DNA from: Lateolabrax maculatus
Taxonomy: Eukaryota > Chordata > Actinopteri > Acropomatiformes > Lateolabracidae
NCBI GenBank assembly: GCA_031216445.1
Contig: CM062212.1
Coordinates: 4,629,501-4,693,500, forward strand
Length of the DNA stretch: 64,000 bases
Direction: 5' to 3'
Position numbers and translations under genes: made by a program. This document shows, one piece after another, positions 1-13,207 of the stretch. The notes beneath the pieces were generated by a model. The model was not told the origin of the DNA. It ran no database searches and was given only the letters and a program-made list of their open reading frames with translations. The number at the start of each line of letters is the position of its first letter. Position 1 is the first letter of the stretch.

Positions 1-95
1 GTGCATTCGTGTTTAACTTTGTTTAGGTGTGTATGTGTTGGGTGAGGCCTTTTAATACAGAATGTGTACAGGCTGATGAAATACAAAAGCATGTT

Positions 96-101
96 AATAA
101 A
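96..101 (+). terminator. possible polyadenylation signal of a plus-strand neighbour
   Basis: AATAAA followed 30-50 nt later by a T/G-rich stretch (GTGTTTGTTTTGTAG near 132-147). The first 130 bases have the look of a 3' UTR end. In human the gene 3' of EXT1 is MED30 in the convergent orientation, which would fit, but no coding sequence is present here to confirm it. Confidence 0.25.
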
Positions 102-745
102 GTGTTTTGAAATACAAATTTCACCCTGGATTGTGTTTGTTTTGTAGATAAATTGGAGTGGGCTCAACTTGCTCGGATTGTTTAATATTCCCTCCATCAT
201 CCTGTTACATCCAGTGTTTGTTTGATAGTCAAACCTCTTGTGACTGACAGCTGAGAGAAACTCTTTGATCTTCACTGATTAAACCACGATGTGGTCATAT
301 ATAATCATGCTGATGTGCTGTGCACAAATGAACAGAGAACATTTGAGTGAGTGAGAATCGGCCTGTGTTGATGCCACATGGGTAACACTTCACACGGCTC
401 CCACCAGTCATTGAAGTTTTGAAGGTTGCACAGAAAACAGAGACAGTTGGCTTCACTGGCTTCCCCCAGAAGTATCTGTGGCTCAGCTACAGAACAGCAG
501 AAGGAAAATTCAGCAGAGTTTCTGTGGATCGAAACATGTCTCGATATGGTGACTGCCATGGATTCCTGAGGAGGGTCCAGGAAACCCGAATACTGAGTAA
601 AGGTTTCTCAGTCAGCTCTGATGGCCTGTTCAGAAAATGGGCTAAATTAGTTTGAAAACTTGATATGCCTACGATAGATATATAACCACTGTTTAAAAAG
701 CATTTTAATGACTTTACTGAAATCTGCATTCACTTTTTGGGCCAC

Positions 746-812
746 CTGGGGGCGGTGCAACAAGCTGTAAACATAACATTGACATACTAGCACCTTATAA
801 AGTTGAGAGGGG
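746..812 (+). repeat. fragment of teleost GGGGGCAGCAGAACAAGC repeat
   Basis: CTGGGGGCGGTGCAACAAGCTGTAAA and the following bases match the start of the longer copy at 55668, including the CACCTTATAAA block. This copy is short and ends near 812. Confidence 0.55.
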
Positions 813-1544
813 GGGGAACATCCAGCACTTACGGAGCAACATAAGCAATGAAAACGTTGAGACTGAATAACTTTTCAGGACATAATCAGTATTTTTCTCT
901 AAAAATATTTGTATAAAATAGAAGAAGCACTGAAATCCAATATAAAAAGGTGTGCTGTATTTGTCAAGTATAGTAATTATTTCTGGTATGAATTTGGAGT
1001 CACTGCCTCACGTGACATGGAGGCTATTATAGAAAAAGCCATTATTATTTATTACAATATTTATGTTAAATAAATGAATTACACATAACCTTTTAATCAT
1101 AATTTTCACTAATATTGTTAAGTCAGCATGAAGGTATTGGAATAACATTGTTTTTGTGTCATTTAAACAGTAATTTATTGTTAGTCAGCTAAGTGTCGTC
1201 CTGCTGCCAACACTGGGGGAAACTGAGTAAGAAGACAAAGTGAATGTCTGTCGAATATCCAGCTTTAAACTAACTTTACCCTGGTAGAAAACCTGAGTAA
1301 TTTTGTGTAACAAATTAGATTTTTGCTTATTAAAATCCTTTAAAATCCCTCAAAATACTCTTTGTACCCCTTGGAGGATCTGGAGCGAAGGTTCAGGAAC
1401 CGCTGTGTGTTATTTACATATACGGTAGAGTAGAGCTGGTGTTATTTGGCAGTGCCAGAAGAGATCACTACATACGACCGACCTCTAGGTGTCAGACTTG
1501 CCGCTCCATGAGCCTTTTGTTCATGGCAGGTTGTTGATGTACAC

Positions 1545-1545
1545 A

Positions 1546-1577
<32 letters not shown>

Positions 1578-1598
1578 AACACACACACAAACACACAC
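1545..1598. repeat. (TC)n(AC)n compound microsatellite
   Basis: A CT run passes directly into an AC run interrupted by two AAAC units. Confidence 0.95.
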
Positions 1599-2986
1599 TA
1601 TCACAGCAGCATTTTTCATCATGTTTTGTGGCTCTGCTGCTGAGTAAGAGACTGCTGCCAGCAAATCCACCACTTTCCATCCATATTGCCCTTTCTCTCA
1701 TACGCACTCAGTCTCTGACAAATTATAGGTTCATCTAAAGTTGCCATACTAAATTGCTTATATACACACTCCAGTCCATCCATCCATCCATCCACCCACC
1801 CATTTCCTCCTCCTGCTTTCTCTTTCTCTCCATCCATATCCATCTCCCTGGTGGTGCTGTATAATAGTGTCAGCCACCGCCATATCAGCACTTTATCTGC
1901 TACATTATGACAAGGGTGGAGGGGGGACGCACATGCGCTCACATACACACATACAGGAGGGCAACACCCTAATAAACTACTTCCTGACCTGTGGCAGCCG
2001 CTGGGAAACAAAAGCAGCAGACAGCTACTGTTTTATGACCAGAAGTGCAGTGTGTTTGGTTTTGTTCCTGTAAGTCTGGTCTGTGTTATTCTTTTATTTT
2101 GTGTTTGTGTGTGTAGGCATCTGACTGAGTGCACACTGGCCCGGTGTTGTGCCCAGAGGGTTTGTGGAGGTCTATATGTAGGGAATTGATTGAAAGAAAA
2201 AGGGACCCTGGTGTATAATGTTTCAGCAGTTAACCTAAAGTAATGGTAGGTTGATGGATTCAGCTCATTTGCTCCAGCAGATCCTTTTTGTCAGCGCTGT
2301 GCTGGAGGCTGAGGCATTTACATACAGTAGGGGATGCAGGGATCCCCGGGGAGAGTCCAGGAGATCCCAGTTAGTGCACACTTAAAGGCTTTCTCAATCA
2401 AACCACCCACAGAAAAGCTAGTGGCTGAGCTACAATATTTTATGGTTTTTATCACGAAAAAACATCTTTGCTGCAAGAATTCTCCCCTCAAACCACTCAT
2501 CTCATTCTTTATTGACAAGCTGGAGAGGAAAAGGTGCTCCGAGAGCCCATCTTCATAGGTAAAAACTTTCCAAACCCCAGGAACTGGAATCAAATATCAT
2601 CCATAAATTACACAAGAATTCAGCAGTGAGTTTGAGCAGTTTGAAGCAAATTACACCTTCAACATGTCCTGAAGGATCTCGATCGAACAGAAAAGTGGCT
2701 TAAATGACTCAGCTTTTGTTTTTCCTCAGGTGTGCTGGTCACTGAAGTTCCCACATTGTTTAGTGCTTCAAACTCCAGTGTGACCAATCCCTGTTTAATT
2801 CTGAGAGGGCCATGGGGACAATTTAATGCCTCAGAGTAACATCAAAAAGTTTCATTAGATGACTTTTATTTCCTGTAATGGACATTTTAAGTACTGAGAG
2901 AGCAGCAATTATCATCTCTGCATGTTGCTCTCCTTCTAGTTGTAAAGAGGGAGGTTGTGTGGCATGAAGGGAGGAGGATTGTCTGT

Positions 2987-3602
2987 CAGTGGTGGGAAGT
3001 AAATAAATGCATTTACTCAAGTACTGAGTACAGCTGTGAAGTACTTGTACGTTACTTGAATATTTCCATTTTATGCTATTTATTTTATACTTCTACTCCA
3101 CTACAATTCAGAGGGAAATGTACTTTTTTCTCCACTACAAGACTAAAATATGATACAAAAACATATACGATAAGCTTATAAAATTGTGTTGTTAGCATTT
3201 CCACCAAAGAAACTTTTCTCCTCTAAACTTTTAATTTAAATAACTGTTCGAGTTGCAAAAGAGATCAAATAATCCCATATTCCCCACACAGAACATTGTT
3301 TATTCTTCTTTTGTGCTCCATTAATCATCTTACGACCCCTCAGATCTATCCGGTGACCCTTTGCAGGGCCCTGATCCCTAGGTTGAGAACCACTGGACTA
3401 AACTACTTACTGTATATAAAGTAGTAAAAACTAGCTCCACCTTGGCGAGCTGATGGGCCAATGATCTTCAGAATGAGTACATTTATTTTCTATAATGTGG
3501 TTCATTTTGTTGATTTTGTCTGTACTTCTACTAATTATTTTAAATGCAGGGCTTAATATTTTCACGATTTCTACTTAAGTAAAGGATCTGAAAACTTCCT
3601 TG
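2987..3602 (+). mobile_element. hAT-like non-autonomous element, copy 1 ('CAGTGGTGG' family)
   Basis: It starts CAGTGGTGGGAAGTAA and continues with TTTACTCAAGTACTGAGTAC, ACTTGAATATTTCCATTTTA, CTTCTACTCCACTACAA, ATACGATAAGCTTATAAA, GACCCCTCAGATCTATC and GAGAACCACTGGACTAAAC, ending near TTACTTAAGTAAAGGATCTG. I recognise this order of blocks from an abundant percomorph MITE whose intact ends are inverted CAGTGGTGGAA/TTCCACCACTG. The right terminus is eroded here. It encodes no protein. Truncated relatives lie at 51300 and 61190 in this window. Confidence 0.75.
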
Positions 3603-4204
3603 ACATTTGTCTTTAAATGAAATCTTCAAATAGGAAACAATCTTTACATTTTCCTACACAGAAATAAGAAACACTGCTGATATTTCAAGCCTCAAAATAT
3701 TTTTTTTGGAACAGGAGGGTTTTTTTATAGTGACTGTGGGGAACTGACATGACTAACAATGTGCTTTTTACTGTTTTTTTACTTCACAACTTAAAGCATT
3801 AAAATTATTAGCGACATTAAAATGCATCGGACAACATCTGTGGTATACTGGATTTATGTGCATATTCAATATATTCAACATTTGCCCGTCTGGATGAGAT
3901 CAACTTTCTATCAATGGTCACAAATGAGACACTGAGGGCAAACGATAAATATAAAGTGATGTGATTACAGTATTCTCATTCACCAATTATTGTTAATGTG
4001 TTCCTCTTTTTCTATTCCATAATACATCAAAGATAAGCTCTTCTGAGATCAGCGATTAGAGCTGAATAAAAAACATTTGCATTTTTAACTGTATTTGCAT
4101 AATACAGACATGCATGGATATAATACTGCTAATGTCTGCAATTAGACAGAATATGATTTCCCATTCTGAGCAGCACATTTGCTTTAAACTTTAACACCAG
4201 AGAC

Positions 4205-4241
<37 letters not shown>

Positions 4242-4271
4242 CATGCATACATCTGCAGACAGGAGTGTTTC

Positions 4272-4314
<43 letters not shown>

Positions 4315-6383
4315 CCCTCAGTCTCTGTGGGATTCCACAAGCTGCCAGTCCTTGACAGCAAGATAAATAATAATTCTCTGATGGATGCTGTTGTGAAGTG
4401 AAAGCTCAAGGAAGATTTAATAAAATCCAATAGAATCTAATTGAAGTAGCACGAGTGTGTGTGTGCGTGTGTGTGCGAGTGAAGATGTGTGTGTCGGTGG
4501 TGGAACTACCTTTTGTAAATCAAAGTTTGTTATTTGAGTCAAGATTTTGGAAGATTAGATTTTTATTTAAAGAAAGAACAGGTTCAGTAAACGCAGCTGA
4601 CTCGTAGCCCTCTGCTGGTGTCTGTTTTTCCGCCTCGTCCAAATAATTTGCTGCTCACTGGACACCCAGTGTTACTGTGTGTTACCGCCTGCTTTTTGTT
4701 CATCGTGTAGTGTACAATGGAGAAGGGTTAATTCATTAAAGGAATAGTATTAGAATTAGATGAGAAGATTGCAGCCACTCTAATATCTATACAACAGCTT
4801 AAAGACGGGATGTTACTGCCAAGAACTGGCTACAGCATGTAACTCCCTGTAAAACCACAAATGTCACAAGCTTTAACAGGCTTTATTTTTTATCTAAAGG
4901 TCAGAAATGAACACTTCATATCTTGTTTGTTTATTTCATACACAAAAGCAACATTACATTTATGCAAAAAGCGAAGCTAATCACCTCCTGCTGTCGCTTC
5001 AGACTTATTTAACAGATGTAGGCGATCAATCGTCTCACCTCACTGTTGGCAAAAAATCAAATAACCATGTTTCCCAAAATATTTAACTATTTCTTCACAG
5101 CAGGGTTGGACCAATCCTTAGACAATAGTGCTGGGCGGTACGCTTTATATTTGGAGTAGTGGCCACAGCCAGAATTGCAACCATTGAACCATTAGGTCCA
5201 GTTCATAGGCTACTTAAGTTCAAAAAGTAAATTCACTCATACTGGTTAACCCCACTCTCCACCTTTCTCAACTCATCTCCTCTGTTTCTTTATACATTTA
5301 AATGGTTAAAATAACAGAAAAATACAAATCATGGCTACTTCTGTCTGAGTCATTTGGGGGAAAGAACAGCAACTAGGGGGTTTCAATGTGGATGATGAAG
5401 TTTTTGCGTAATCTTTCTATTTCAAGAGTATTTTATTTATTTAAGAGTTGTGAGTCACAGAGAGGAAATTGCTTTCTTTCTTTGTAAATCAGGAAAGAGT
5501 TCTGCTGACAGCTACAATAAGCCGGCATTAACCTTTTTTTAATAGAGTCTCACTGCTATCTGACTTTAAGATTTATGTTTTACTGGCCTGCTAATGTCCT
5601 CTATTAACATCAAGACAAGAAGGAAAGATAAGAATGATATTAACAATTGTATAATAATTATTTAATTAATTTCCCTCAGATGATAGGCCACTGAAAGGAC
5701 AAGAAAGGCTGTTAGTTTTAGACATCATAAACTCAATCACTAAAATACACAACCGAATAAATAGTGAAAACAGCTACTGCACATGAACACACTGTGAATT
5801 TGGAGTTGAAATCCACAACAGCACCTGCAAGCTTACAAGCATAAAGTGCTTAAGTCAGTAAAAACCTCTTGTTGAGCTGCGTTTTCCAGCCAACATCCTG
5901 CCTGTTAGGAAACTGTGGCGGAGGCTCAGAAACAAAACCCAAAGCCAAATGAACTTCTGCCGTCCTCAGTGGGGCTTTTTAAGATTGTGAAAAGTAAATC
6001 TGGATCTAATTAAAGTGACAGGATGGGCAAACTTCCTCGCTCTCTCCACATTGTGAGTGCTCTCTGGGGCCAAAATAAATTTCATAATTATGAGTGAATT
6101 GATCGTTGACTTTGCCTCCATCAGGAGAGGCTGTGAGGAGGACAGTGCACAACAGCTTGTGAATGTAATGTGCTGTTTAGAGTGTTTATTATTTCAACAG
6201 TGCTGTGCACACAGAGCAGGAAAGTGGAGGGAAATCTTCTTAGGAGCTTCCCCTTTTGACTTCACATATCACCAGGTGAGGCATCTCAGGTAACAAGGCT
6301 GGTTTCTGTTAGATTTGTCAATTTTAGATATTCCATTCTATACAATAGCTAAATAAAAGGTAAAATATGTTTTAACCATGGCT
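3603..6383. other. intergenic, no gene seen
   Basis: AT-rich DNA with two close CA-repeat tracts (4206-4238, 4274-4312). I see no coding or RNA gene. Confidence 0.6.
4206..4312. repeat. paired (CA)n microsatellites
   Basis: Two uninterrupted CA runs at 4206-4238 and 4274-4312 are separated by about 35 bp of unique sequence. Confidence 0.95.
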
Positions 6384-6470
6384 CCAGGGATGGCAGTGCC
6401 AGACTGAAATATCTTGGCAACTGTCCCTTAACTTTTTATCTATAGCGCCATCTACAGGTCAAAATTGTAC
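6384..6470 (+). repeat. degraded teleost dispersed repeat ('GCGCCATC..CAGGTCAAAATT')
   Basis: The blocks CAGACTGAAATATCTTGGCA, CTTAACTTTTTATCTA and GCGCCATCTACAGGTCAAAA match a well-known fish repeat; a longer relative lies at 8303. This is recognition from memory, not an alignment. Confidence 0.6.
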
Positions 6471-8302
6471 ACTCTAAATCAAGGTGGCGACCGTAAACAT
6501 TATATCGGCTCAATATCAGCATGTTGGCATTGTCAAACATTAAGCTCAAAGCACATGTATAATCTTGTTAAAAAGACTAAACTACCTCGAAAAATTTGCT
6601 ACAAAAACCAAAACAAGACATTAAACCACAACATAAAAATAAAAACCAAACTGACATAATCCTACCAAGTTTCTGTATGTTAGTTGTTTTGTTTTCTACC
6701 TGTAAGTAACATTTATTTTACAAAAGTTAGTTGTAGATGTTCAGATTTTTTCTGAGCACTTTAAGAACTTCATGTTTATGTTTGAAAGTTCATTCTCGAC
6801 CTGGGAAACAGCAGGTGAAAATTATTTTTAGAATAATTGCTTTTCGTCTGACTAGTGAGTCACTTTATGTACTTATGTCTAACATTTCTTATAATTCAAA
6901 CTAAATTAGATTACAGTACAGAACTGAACAGCTGTAGTGGCCAACAGAAACATGAAATGGCGGCTCAGACAGCTTTTAAAGTTGCTCTTTACAGCACACA
7001 ACAACAGGAATGCACTATGACCTGAGAGAATTTGCACACTCTGATGAACTCTTACCTGGACATGTTATATCAAATATAACATAACATAAACAAGATGGCA
7101 CTTATGCAGAGCACATACCTCTGCCAGCGCTGTGCACCTGTCATCATACGCTGTCGAGTTATGCCACAGATGTGATTTTTCCAACACATTTTAATAATTT
7201 CTTCCTTTCCTCATTACCATCTTGTTTCACAACAGGAGGTTCACATTCTGTCATGCCTGCAGCTGAAATGGGATGTGAGACAAGACACTTTTAATCAATT
7301 CAGCCAATCAGCACAGATCTGTACCAATTAGCTCTACACGTTGGCTGAATTAACTCTAGTGCACAGTTTACAGACACATGTTCTTCTAAAAACTGCACCA
7401 AGTTTAAGAAGAATAGCAGTTCATCTTCGCCAGTAATGAGCTCTTCAATTACTCCATAGTGTTTGATTGGGCCAGAAATTGACAATTAACCTCTTTTCAT
7501 GTCTGCTGATGGCAACGGCTGATAGGCACACAGTTTGATAGTGTTATGTGAACCCACTTCCACTGTCACAACACCTTTTTAGCCAACTGGTATGATATCT
7601 AGCCTTTCCACAAAGTTTAAACAACAGCTGTGTGCAGTGACTTCCCAGTGTAGAAGTCACTCATTGTGAGTGTGGGGACTGGCTCCTAAATATTGATAAA
7701 TAAATAAATAAAATGTCATGAGATAATTTTACTTCTTTCCGGGGCCACAAAACAAAGTGCTGTCTTTACTTTATACTTAATAACCTAAAGCTATGATTTG
7801 TCACTTCAAACAACTAACAGAACAACGTATTTTGGGAAAAGGTGGACACACTGTATGAAATATTTACTCTTATTTCCCAATTTTTTCCCTTGGTTCCATA
7901 TTAGAGTACAGCACGTTTCCACAGAGGGAGTAAAGTGATGGAGCGGCATCTCATCAGCACCACCACATGCTCTCTCTGAGGGTTGTGTGGCTCTCAGTCA
8001 CACCAGCTTTCATCTGGCGGCTGTCAGGCTCCTGCAGCGATGCTATTGCCAAGACCAGGGAGCTGAGAGATGACGGGCTTGCTTTTGTTCCTGTGGACTG
8101 AATCACTTCTTTTTCCATGAAATGTGTGTATGTAATGGAGAAATCAGAGCTTGGCACATACGTACAACATTTACTAATAAGAGTAATGTCCATTTTGGAG
8201 ATATATCTAATTCTTAAACAGGGTCATTTCTGTGTCGGGAAAGAAATCCTCTGACACTCACACATGTATTTATCCATGCAAGGAGTGAGGTTCTGGATAT
8301 GG
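6471..8302. other. intergenic, no gene seen
   Basis: AT-rich, with no microsatellite of note and no recognisable coding exon on either strand. Confidence 0.55.
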
Positions 8303-8500
8303 CCCTAAGTGAAATATCTCAACAGCTATTAGATGAATTATCATAAAATTCATTCACATTCATGGTTCCCAGAGGACGGATCCTGATTCGGTGATCCCCT
8401 GACTTTTCATGTAGTGCCACCAACAGGTGGAAATTCGATTAATTGTCATTAAGTTCGATGCACACAGTCATGTGTTCCCCACACAATGTACTGCAACACC
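8303..8500 (+). repeat. degraded teleost dispersed repeat, second copy
   Basis: AAGTGAAATATCTCAACAGC, ATTCATGGTTCCCAGAGGA, GGTGATCCCCTGACTTTTCA and AGTGCCACCAACAGGTGG follow one another in the family order, and a second half-unit follows. It is the same family as 6384-6470. Confidence 0.7.
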
Positions 8501-8534
8501 TTCAGTGAGGATATCATAAAATCTCCCAAATAAG

Positions 8535-8815
8535 TAGGGCTGCAATTAACAATTCTTTTCATCATTAATTAATCTCAACCAACATATTAATCGTTTGGTC
8601 TTTGAAATGTCAGAAAATAGTAAGAATTGTGTAATAAGATTGCTTCTTTTGTCTGTCCAGCAGTCAGAAGCAGTGTAATCAGTTCACATAAGACAAAGAA
8701 ACTTTTCCTATGGGAAAGTTTGGCATTTTTACTTGAAAAACAACCAACAATTAGTCGATTATCAAAGTTGTTTCTTTTTTCTGTGTCAATTTGTCGACTA
8801 ATTGTTTCAGCTCTA
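8535..8815 (+). mobile_element. hAT-like MITE, 'TAGGGCTGCA' family, copy 1
   Basis: It is bounded by TAGGGCTGCAATTAAC on the left and TTGTTTCAGCTCTA on the right, which are imperfect inverted termini. Inside lie ATTAATCGTTTGGTCTTTGA, ATGTCAGAAAATAGT and ATTAGTCGATTATCAAAG, typical of this abundant fish element. It has no coding capacity. At about 280 bp the copy is internally shortened. Confidence 0.75.
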
Positions 8816-11149
8816 TTATTAACTTTTCTTCCAACCTCACTAAACTACGCAGTATTGCAAAACACGTAATATGAGCCCTGTTCAACTTTCTCACAACTTG
8901 CAAAGGGCTTCAAAACTCTAGTCCAACCATAGTCTAGCAATTAGCTTTAAGGTCTCATGGATGTACGTATTTAACGTAATTTAATGGCTTATGAAGTGCT
9001 GACATTCATCTGGACCCATATTCAATTTCCTTTTTTCTTTATTTTTATACAGCGTTGCTTCTCTCTGCTCAGGTCAGCAAGGTAAATAAAATAAATTGGT
9101 ACAATCGAGAACAAAAATAATCACTAAGCCTGTTTGTGCTCTGTCCTGTGACCCTGGCATGAAGTGTACAGGTAGTTAATTTAAAGTTGTAGGCTCACAC
9201 CATGAAACATGACTCACACACAAAACCACGTCCAGGCACAGGAACACACCATCACCTCAGCAGCAGCCTGTCTGAACACATCTGCTGTAATGTGGTGAAA
9301 TAGGACTTAGTGAGAAGAGAGAAGTGGCCCGCGATGGGGGGGCATGAGAGACAAGAGAAGTTGTTAATGCATTCCTGTGATCTGTGGCCTGAGAACAGAC
9401 AAGTGGCACCACAGAGAAAGAGACAGTAAGACAGAAAAAGAGAGATGCTAATACACAGAAAGGCTGAAAGAGATAGAACGCAATCAGTGTGAAAACGACA
9501 GAGAGAGTGAGGGAGCGCACTGGACGAGGCTGACACTTTGTCAGAGGCAGAGCTAGTTGTCAGATGGGTTAATGCCGCCTCGGTTCAAGTCCCTCTTAAA
9601 GACGTCAGATCACACAGGCAGATTGCCCGTGGAGGATTTGAGGCAGGCGCCCGCCAGGGGAGCTGGGAAATTGCATTTGCTGCCTGCTACAAGATCCTGA
9701 TAAGAGCAGATTTGTTCTAAGAACGCAATGACAGGGCAAGGTTATCACAAAGCTGCTTGCCCTCCCTACTGGAGAGGAGAGGAGAGGCTTCATAACACTC
9801 CTGAAACCCTCAGAGAAGACAAGGAGAGACTCACAAGAACAGCAAAGTATGCAACAGAGCCAGTGTTTGCAATGCATTATTTTTTTTTTCTCACTGTAAA
9901 TTCATATGGAGAAGAAGCCAGTCAGAGTGAATCAGAGCTGTAGAAAATTCAGGGTGATTGTTGTTGCAGCCGGGAACAAAAATACCACAGTAGTGTCTGA
10001 AACTGGAAGCGAACTGATTTCACCTGCTGAAAGTTTAATCAGGTCTCTACAAAACTTGATACAAAAAATTATATCTTTAATACTGTTCATGGTGCACACA
10101 ACCGAATTTGAAAACAACAAACAAAGCAAACTTCAAAATTCAGGTGATCCCAAGTCTGATCTAAATTGTTTTCTCTCCTGGGTTTATGATTTAAGAACAA
10201 GTGAAAAAAATAATTTTTGCTAGGATAATCTTTCTGCGTGATCCTGACAAAAAGAATTTTCACCTGCCAAAACTTTTATTTTTTTCCCACTTGTTTTCTC
10301 AGATCTGAAAAAAAAAGAAAAGAGAAGTGACTTAGAAAAATGATCCTGTTTGCTTAACCCAGCCCATTTTTCAACGAAGTCAACCGATAACCAGTGTTAT
10401 GACGGCGTGTGTTGAATGTTCAGCTGCTGCAGACAGGGTGTCTATTCTAGAAAGATGTGTCCGTGAGTAAAAGCAGCGTCTCTGTTAATACTACATTAGA
10501 TGTCACAGGAACTCCAGATAGTTTTGGCCGCAGGCTTGTTATCAGGCCTTCTAGCACTAGTGTAGTGTCGTCAGAAGCTGCGGCAGAGTTTGTCTGAAAG
10601 AGGGTCGGAAAGTCACCAAGTTGCCAACACTGCAGACTGTGGGCGCTGTAGAGGAGCTGAAGAGAGGCAAAGCACTCGGGAGCGAGCGTTTTGTTTCATA
10701 CTTTGGATTTTCCTGCAAAGACCGTCCCAAGTCCTTTACATAGAAATCAGTCAACAGACTGACACAACCGAGAAAGTCAGGGAAGATCTCAGTTTTACTT
10801 TTAATTACAATCCATTCACAGATTGGCAATAAAAAAATATTAATACCTGTAAAAAGCTAAATATGAGACCTTAAGTCATAACAGGAGGGAAAACAATTTA
10901 GATCAGACTTAGACAATGGATCACCAGAATATTTTTTTGCTCACTTCTCACGCTTCTCAGGGCTTCCGTACGGACAAAAGCATCAGCTTAGTGTAAATGT
11001 AGACTGTGTGCTTGTGTAGAAGCACTGTCAAACTATTATGATGTCTGTGTGCGTCAGGAATGTACTTGGCTGCTGGAAGTGTTCAATGTGAAGTTATTGA
11101 GTGATGCATCTAAGTCAAGACAAGCTGATGATAGGCAAAGGTAACAGAG
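8816..11149. other. intergenic, no gene seen
   Basis: This mixed-composition DNA includes a purine-rich stretch at about 9300-9520. The moderately CpG-containing part at about 10390-10720 shows no recognisable exon. Confidence 0.55.
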
Positions 11150-11155
11150 TGCTAT

Positions 11156-11190
<35 letters not shown>

Positions 11191-11460
11191 ACTTGTACAA
11201 CTATCTTTGTGAGAACCAAATTGAGTTTTAGTCCATGGGAGTGAGGCTGTGACATTTTCGGTAAGTGAGGACATTTCTTTCCCAGTCCTCACTTTCAGAG
11301 ACACCTTCAAAGGCTGTTTGAGGGTTAAGACTTGTTTTAAGGTTCAGGTTAGAATTAAGTTTAGGTTAAGGTTAAGGTAAGGGGCCAGGGAATACATTAT
11401 GTCAATGAATGTCCTCATAAGTATAGAAGTGCAAACTTGTGTGTGTGTGTGTGTGTGGAC
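11150..11460 (+). repeat. GT-flanked fish repeat with telomere-like core
   Basis: A (GT)n run at 11158-11189 is followed by TTTGTGAGAACCAAATTGAG, AGTGAGGACATTTC, TTTGAGGGTTAAGACTTG, a GGTTAAGGTTAAGG core, ATGTCAATGAATGTCCTCA and a second (GT)n run at 11439-11457. I recognise this arrangement, with short inverted GAGGAC/GTCCTC blocks flanked by GT repeats, from many fish genomes. Confidence 0.7.
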
Positions 11461-13169
11461 AGATAGGCATCAGAGCTATCTGTTATTCCACAAAACCAAG
11501 AGCAGACAAACTAGAATATTTCCAGTAAAAAAAACACATGCATTATTGTTTTTTATTACCTAAAAATTTCTAATTCTTAAACTTCAATTGAAAAGCCAAA
11601 TCTTTACTGTTCTGTCATGTCCTGTAAAAATCAGCATGATGTCATGTATTTGAATCATTTTACGACTTGCACGTGTCCATGGTTGTGTGTGACGGGCAGG
11701 CCAGGTTTAGTTCAGAGAAAGACGTGTTGGTGTCCGTCTGACAGTCAGTCTGTTGCCATGTGCGAGTCTGTCATTCTCAGTGAGAGAGAGCGAGAGAGAG
11801 CAGCAAAGTAAAAGTTCAAAGAAGAATGTGTCGAGGTGTGAGCTTTGAAGGTTTAAAGCTGTCAAAACCTTAATCTATCTGTCATGAGGTGTGTGGACGC
11901 TGGGCTTAAAGTTGGTGGGATGTTGGACTGATGTCATTTGGACAGCCAATGCCCACCACAAGACATTTCTAGCTGACCCTTTATTCTCCTTGTCACACAG
12001 GACCTTGTCCTCAGCCTCCTCTACACACTGTCAGGCGGTGGATGATGTGATGTTTATATGTTGGGAAGGTGTAAACAGAACTATGACAAAATTAAACATT
12101 ATTAAACCTAATTAGAGAATAGGGGCTAATGAAGCATGAAATATGAATTAAGTAAATGAAAGAAAGATGGACAACAAGCAAATTAAAATTTACTCATGCA
12201 CAGACTAGGAAACTATAGGAAAGTGATTAGGAATTTACAGACGTGAAATTAAGTGTTACCATTAAATGAAATGCACGCTGAATATAAGAATGCAAATGTA
12301 CTGAAGATTGCAGCTTCTTTATGGTCAGTGCAGCTGTTTTTTTTTTTAAAGGTTTGCCTCAAAACATGTGATTGGATGGGGAGATATTAATTCACCACCA
12401 CATACTTATGTTCCACTTCACCAAATGACTGACCATGAGTGTGCTTGTGCTTATATGATTAAAAATACAAGTGTGTTTGATATGATCTTATCACATTGTC
12501 ACATGATGCAGTGATAATGCCGCAGATACTTCATATTTGATGGATGGTAAAGCTTGGAAAGAGTCTTATATTTACGACTGGTGAGTGTTTACATCACCTG
12601 ACAACTCAAGAGGGTTGTAAGACTGCAGAGTTGATCATGTGAGGGTTAAAAATACCTTCAAACTACCAACTCTGGACTATAGTGGATATAGTGCACTTGA
12701 TGGTACTATGTCCATTGAAGTTGGGTTTAATTGCCTTCAACATCGGACTTTGGCCGACTTTTGGCCATCCATATTTGTGTACTTTTTAAGTCACTTCTGT
12801 CGGATATATTTAAGCTTTCCAAAAAATCTATTTCCCTGTAACTCTCATATAGCATGAATGCAGCACTATACTGGTCGGTGAGTAAAACAGTATTCTCAAA
12901 TTTCTTGAAATTCACCCAGTAAAGCGGAAGGACACTTCAGGATTTTGGGGATCTGCTTGGTATTATAACAAATTTAGCGAGTTTGCAGTCTCATAAATCA
13001 CAAATCTTTGTACTGTAACATTTTTAGACGATTATAATTGTTAGAAATCTGATGTGAGAGAAGAAGTGAGAAAAATCAGCACTACAGAAGTGTGGACAGG
13101 CTCATGGTTTGATGTACTGTTTTATCAAAGTATGTGTGGGATGTTTGCCTGTGCTTGATTTTTTGTGTG

Positions 13170-13171
<2 letters not shown>

Positions 13172-13204
<33 letters not shown>
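13172..13204. repeat. (TG)n microsatellite
   Basis: An uninterrupted TG run of about 16 units. Confidence 0.95.

Positions 13205-13207
<3 letters not shown>

Larger units (their letters stand above)
131..2986. other. intergenic, no gene seen
   Basis: No coding exon is recognisable on either strand. It holds a short fragment of a dispersed repeat (about 746-812), a (TC)n(AC)n microsatellite at 1545-1598, and a CATC-rich stretch near 1774-1804. Confidence 0.6.
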
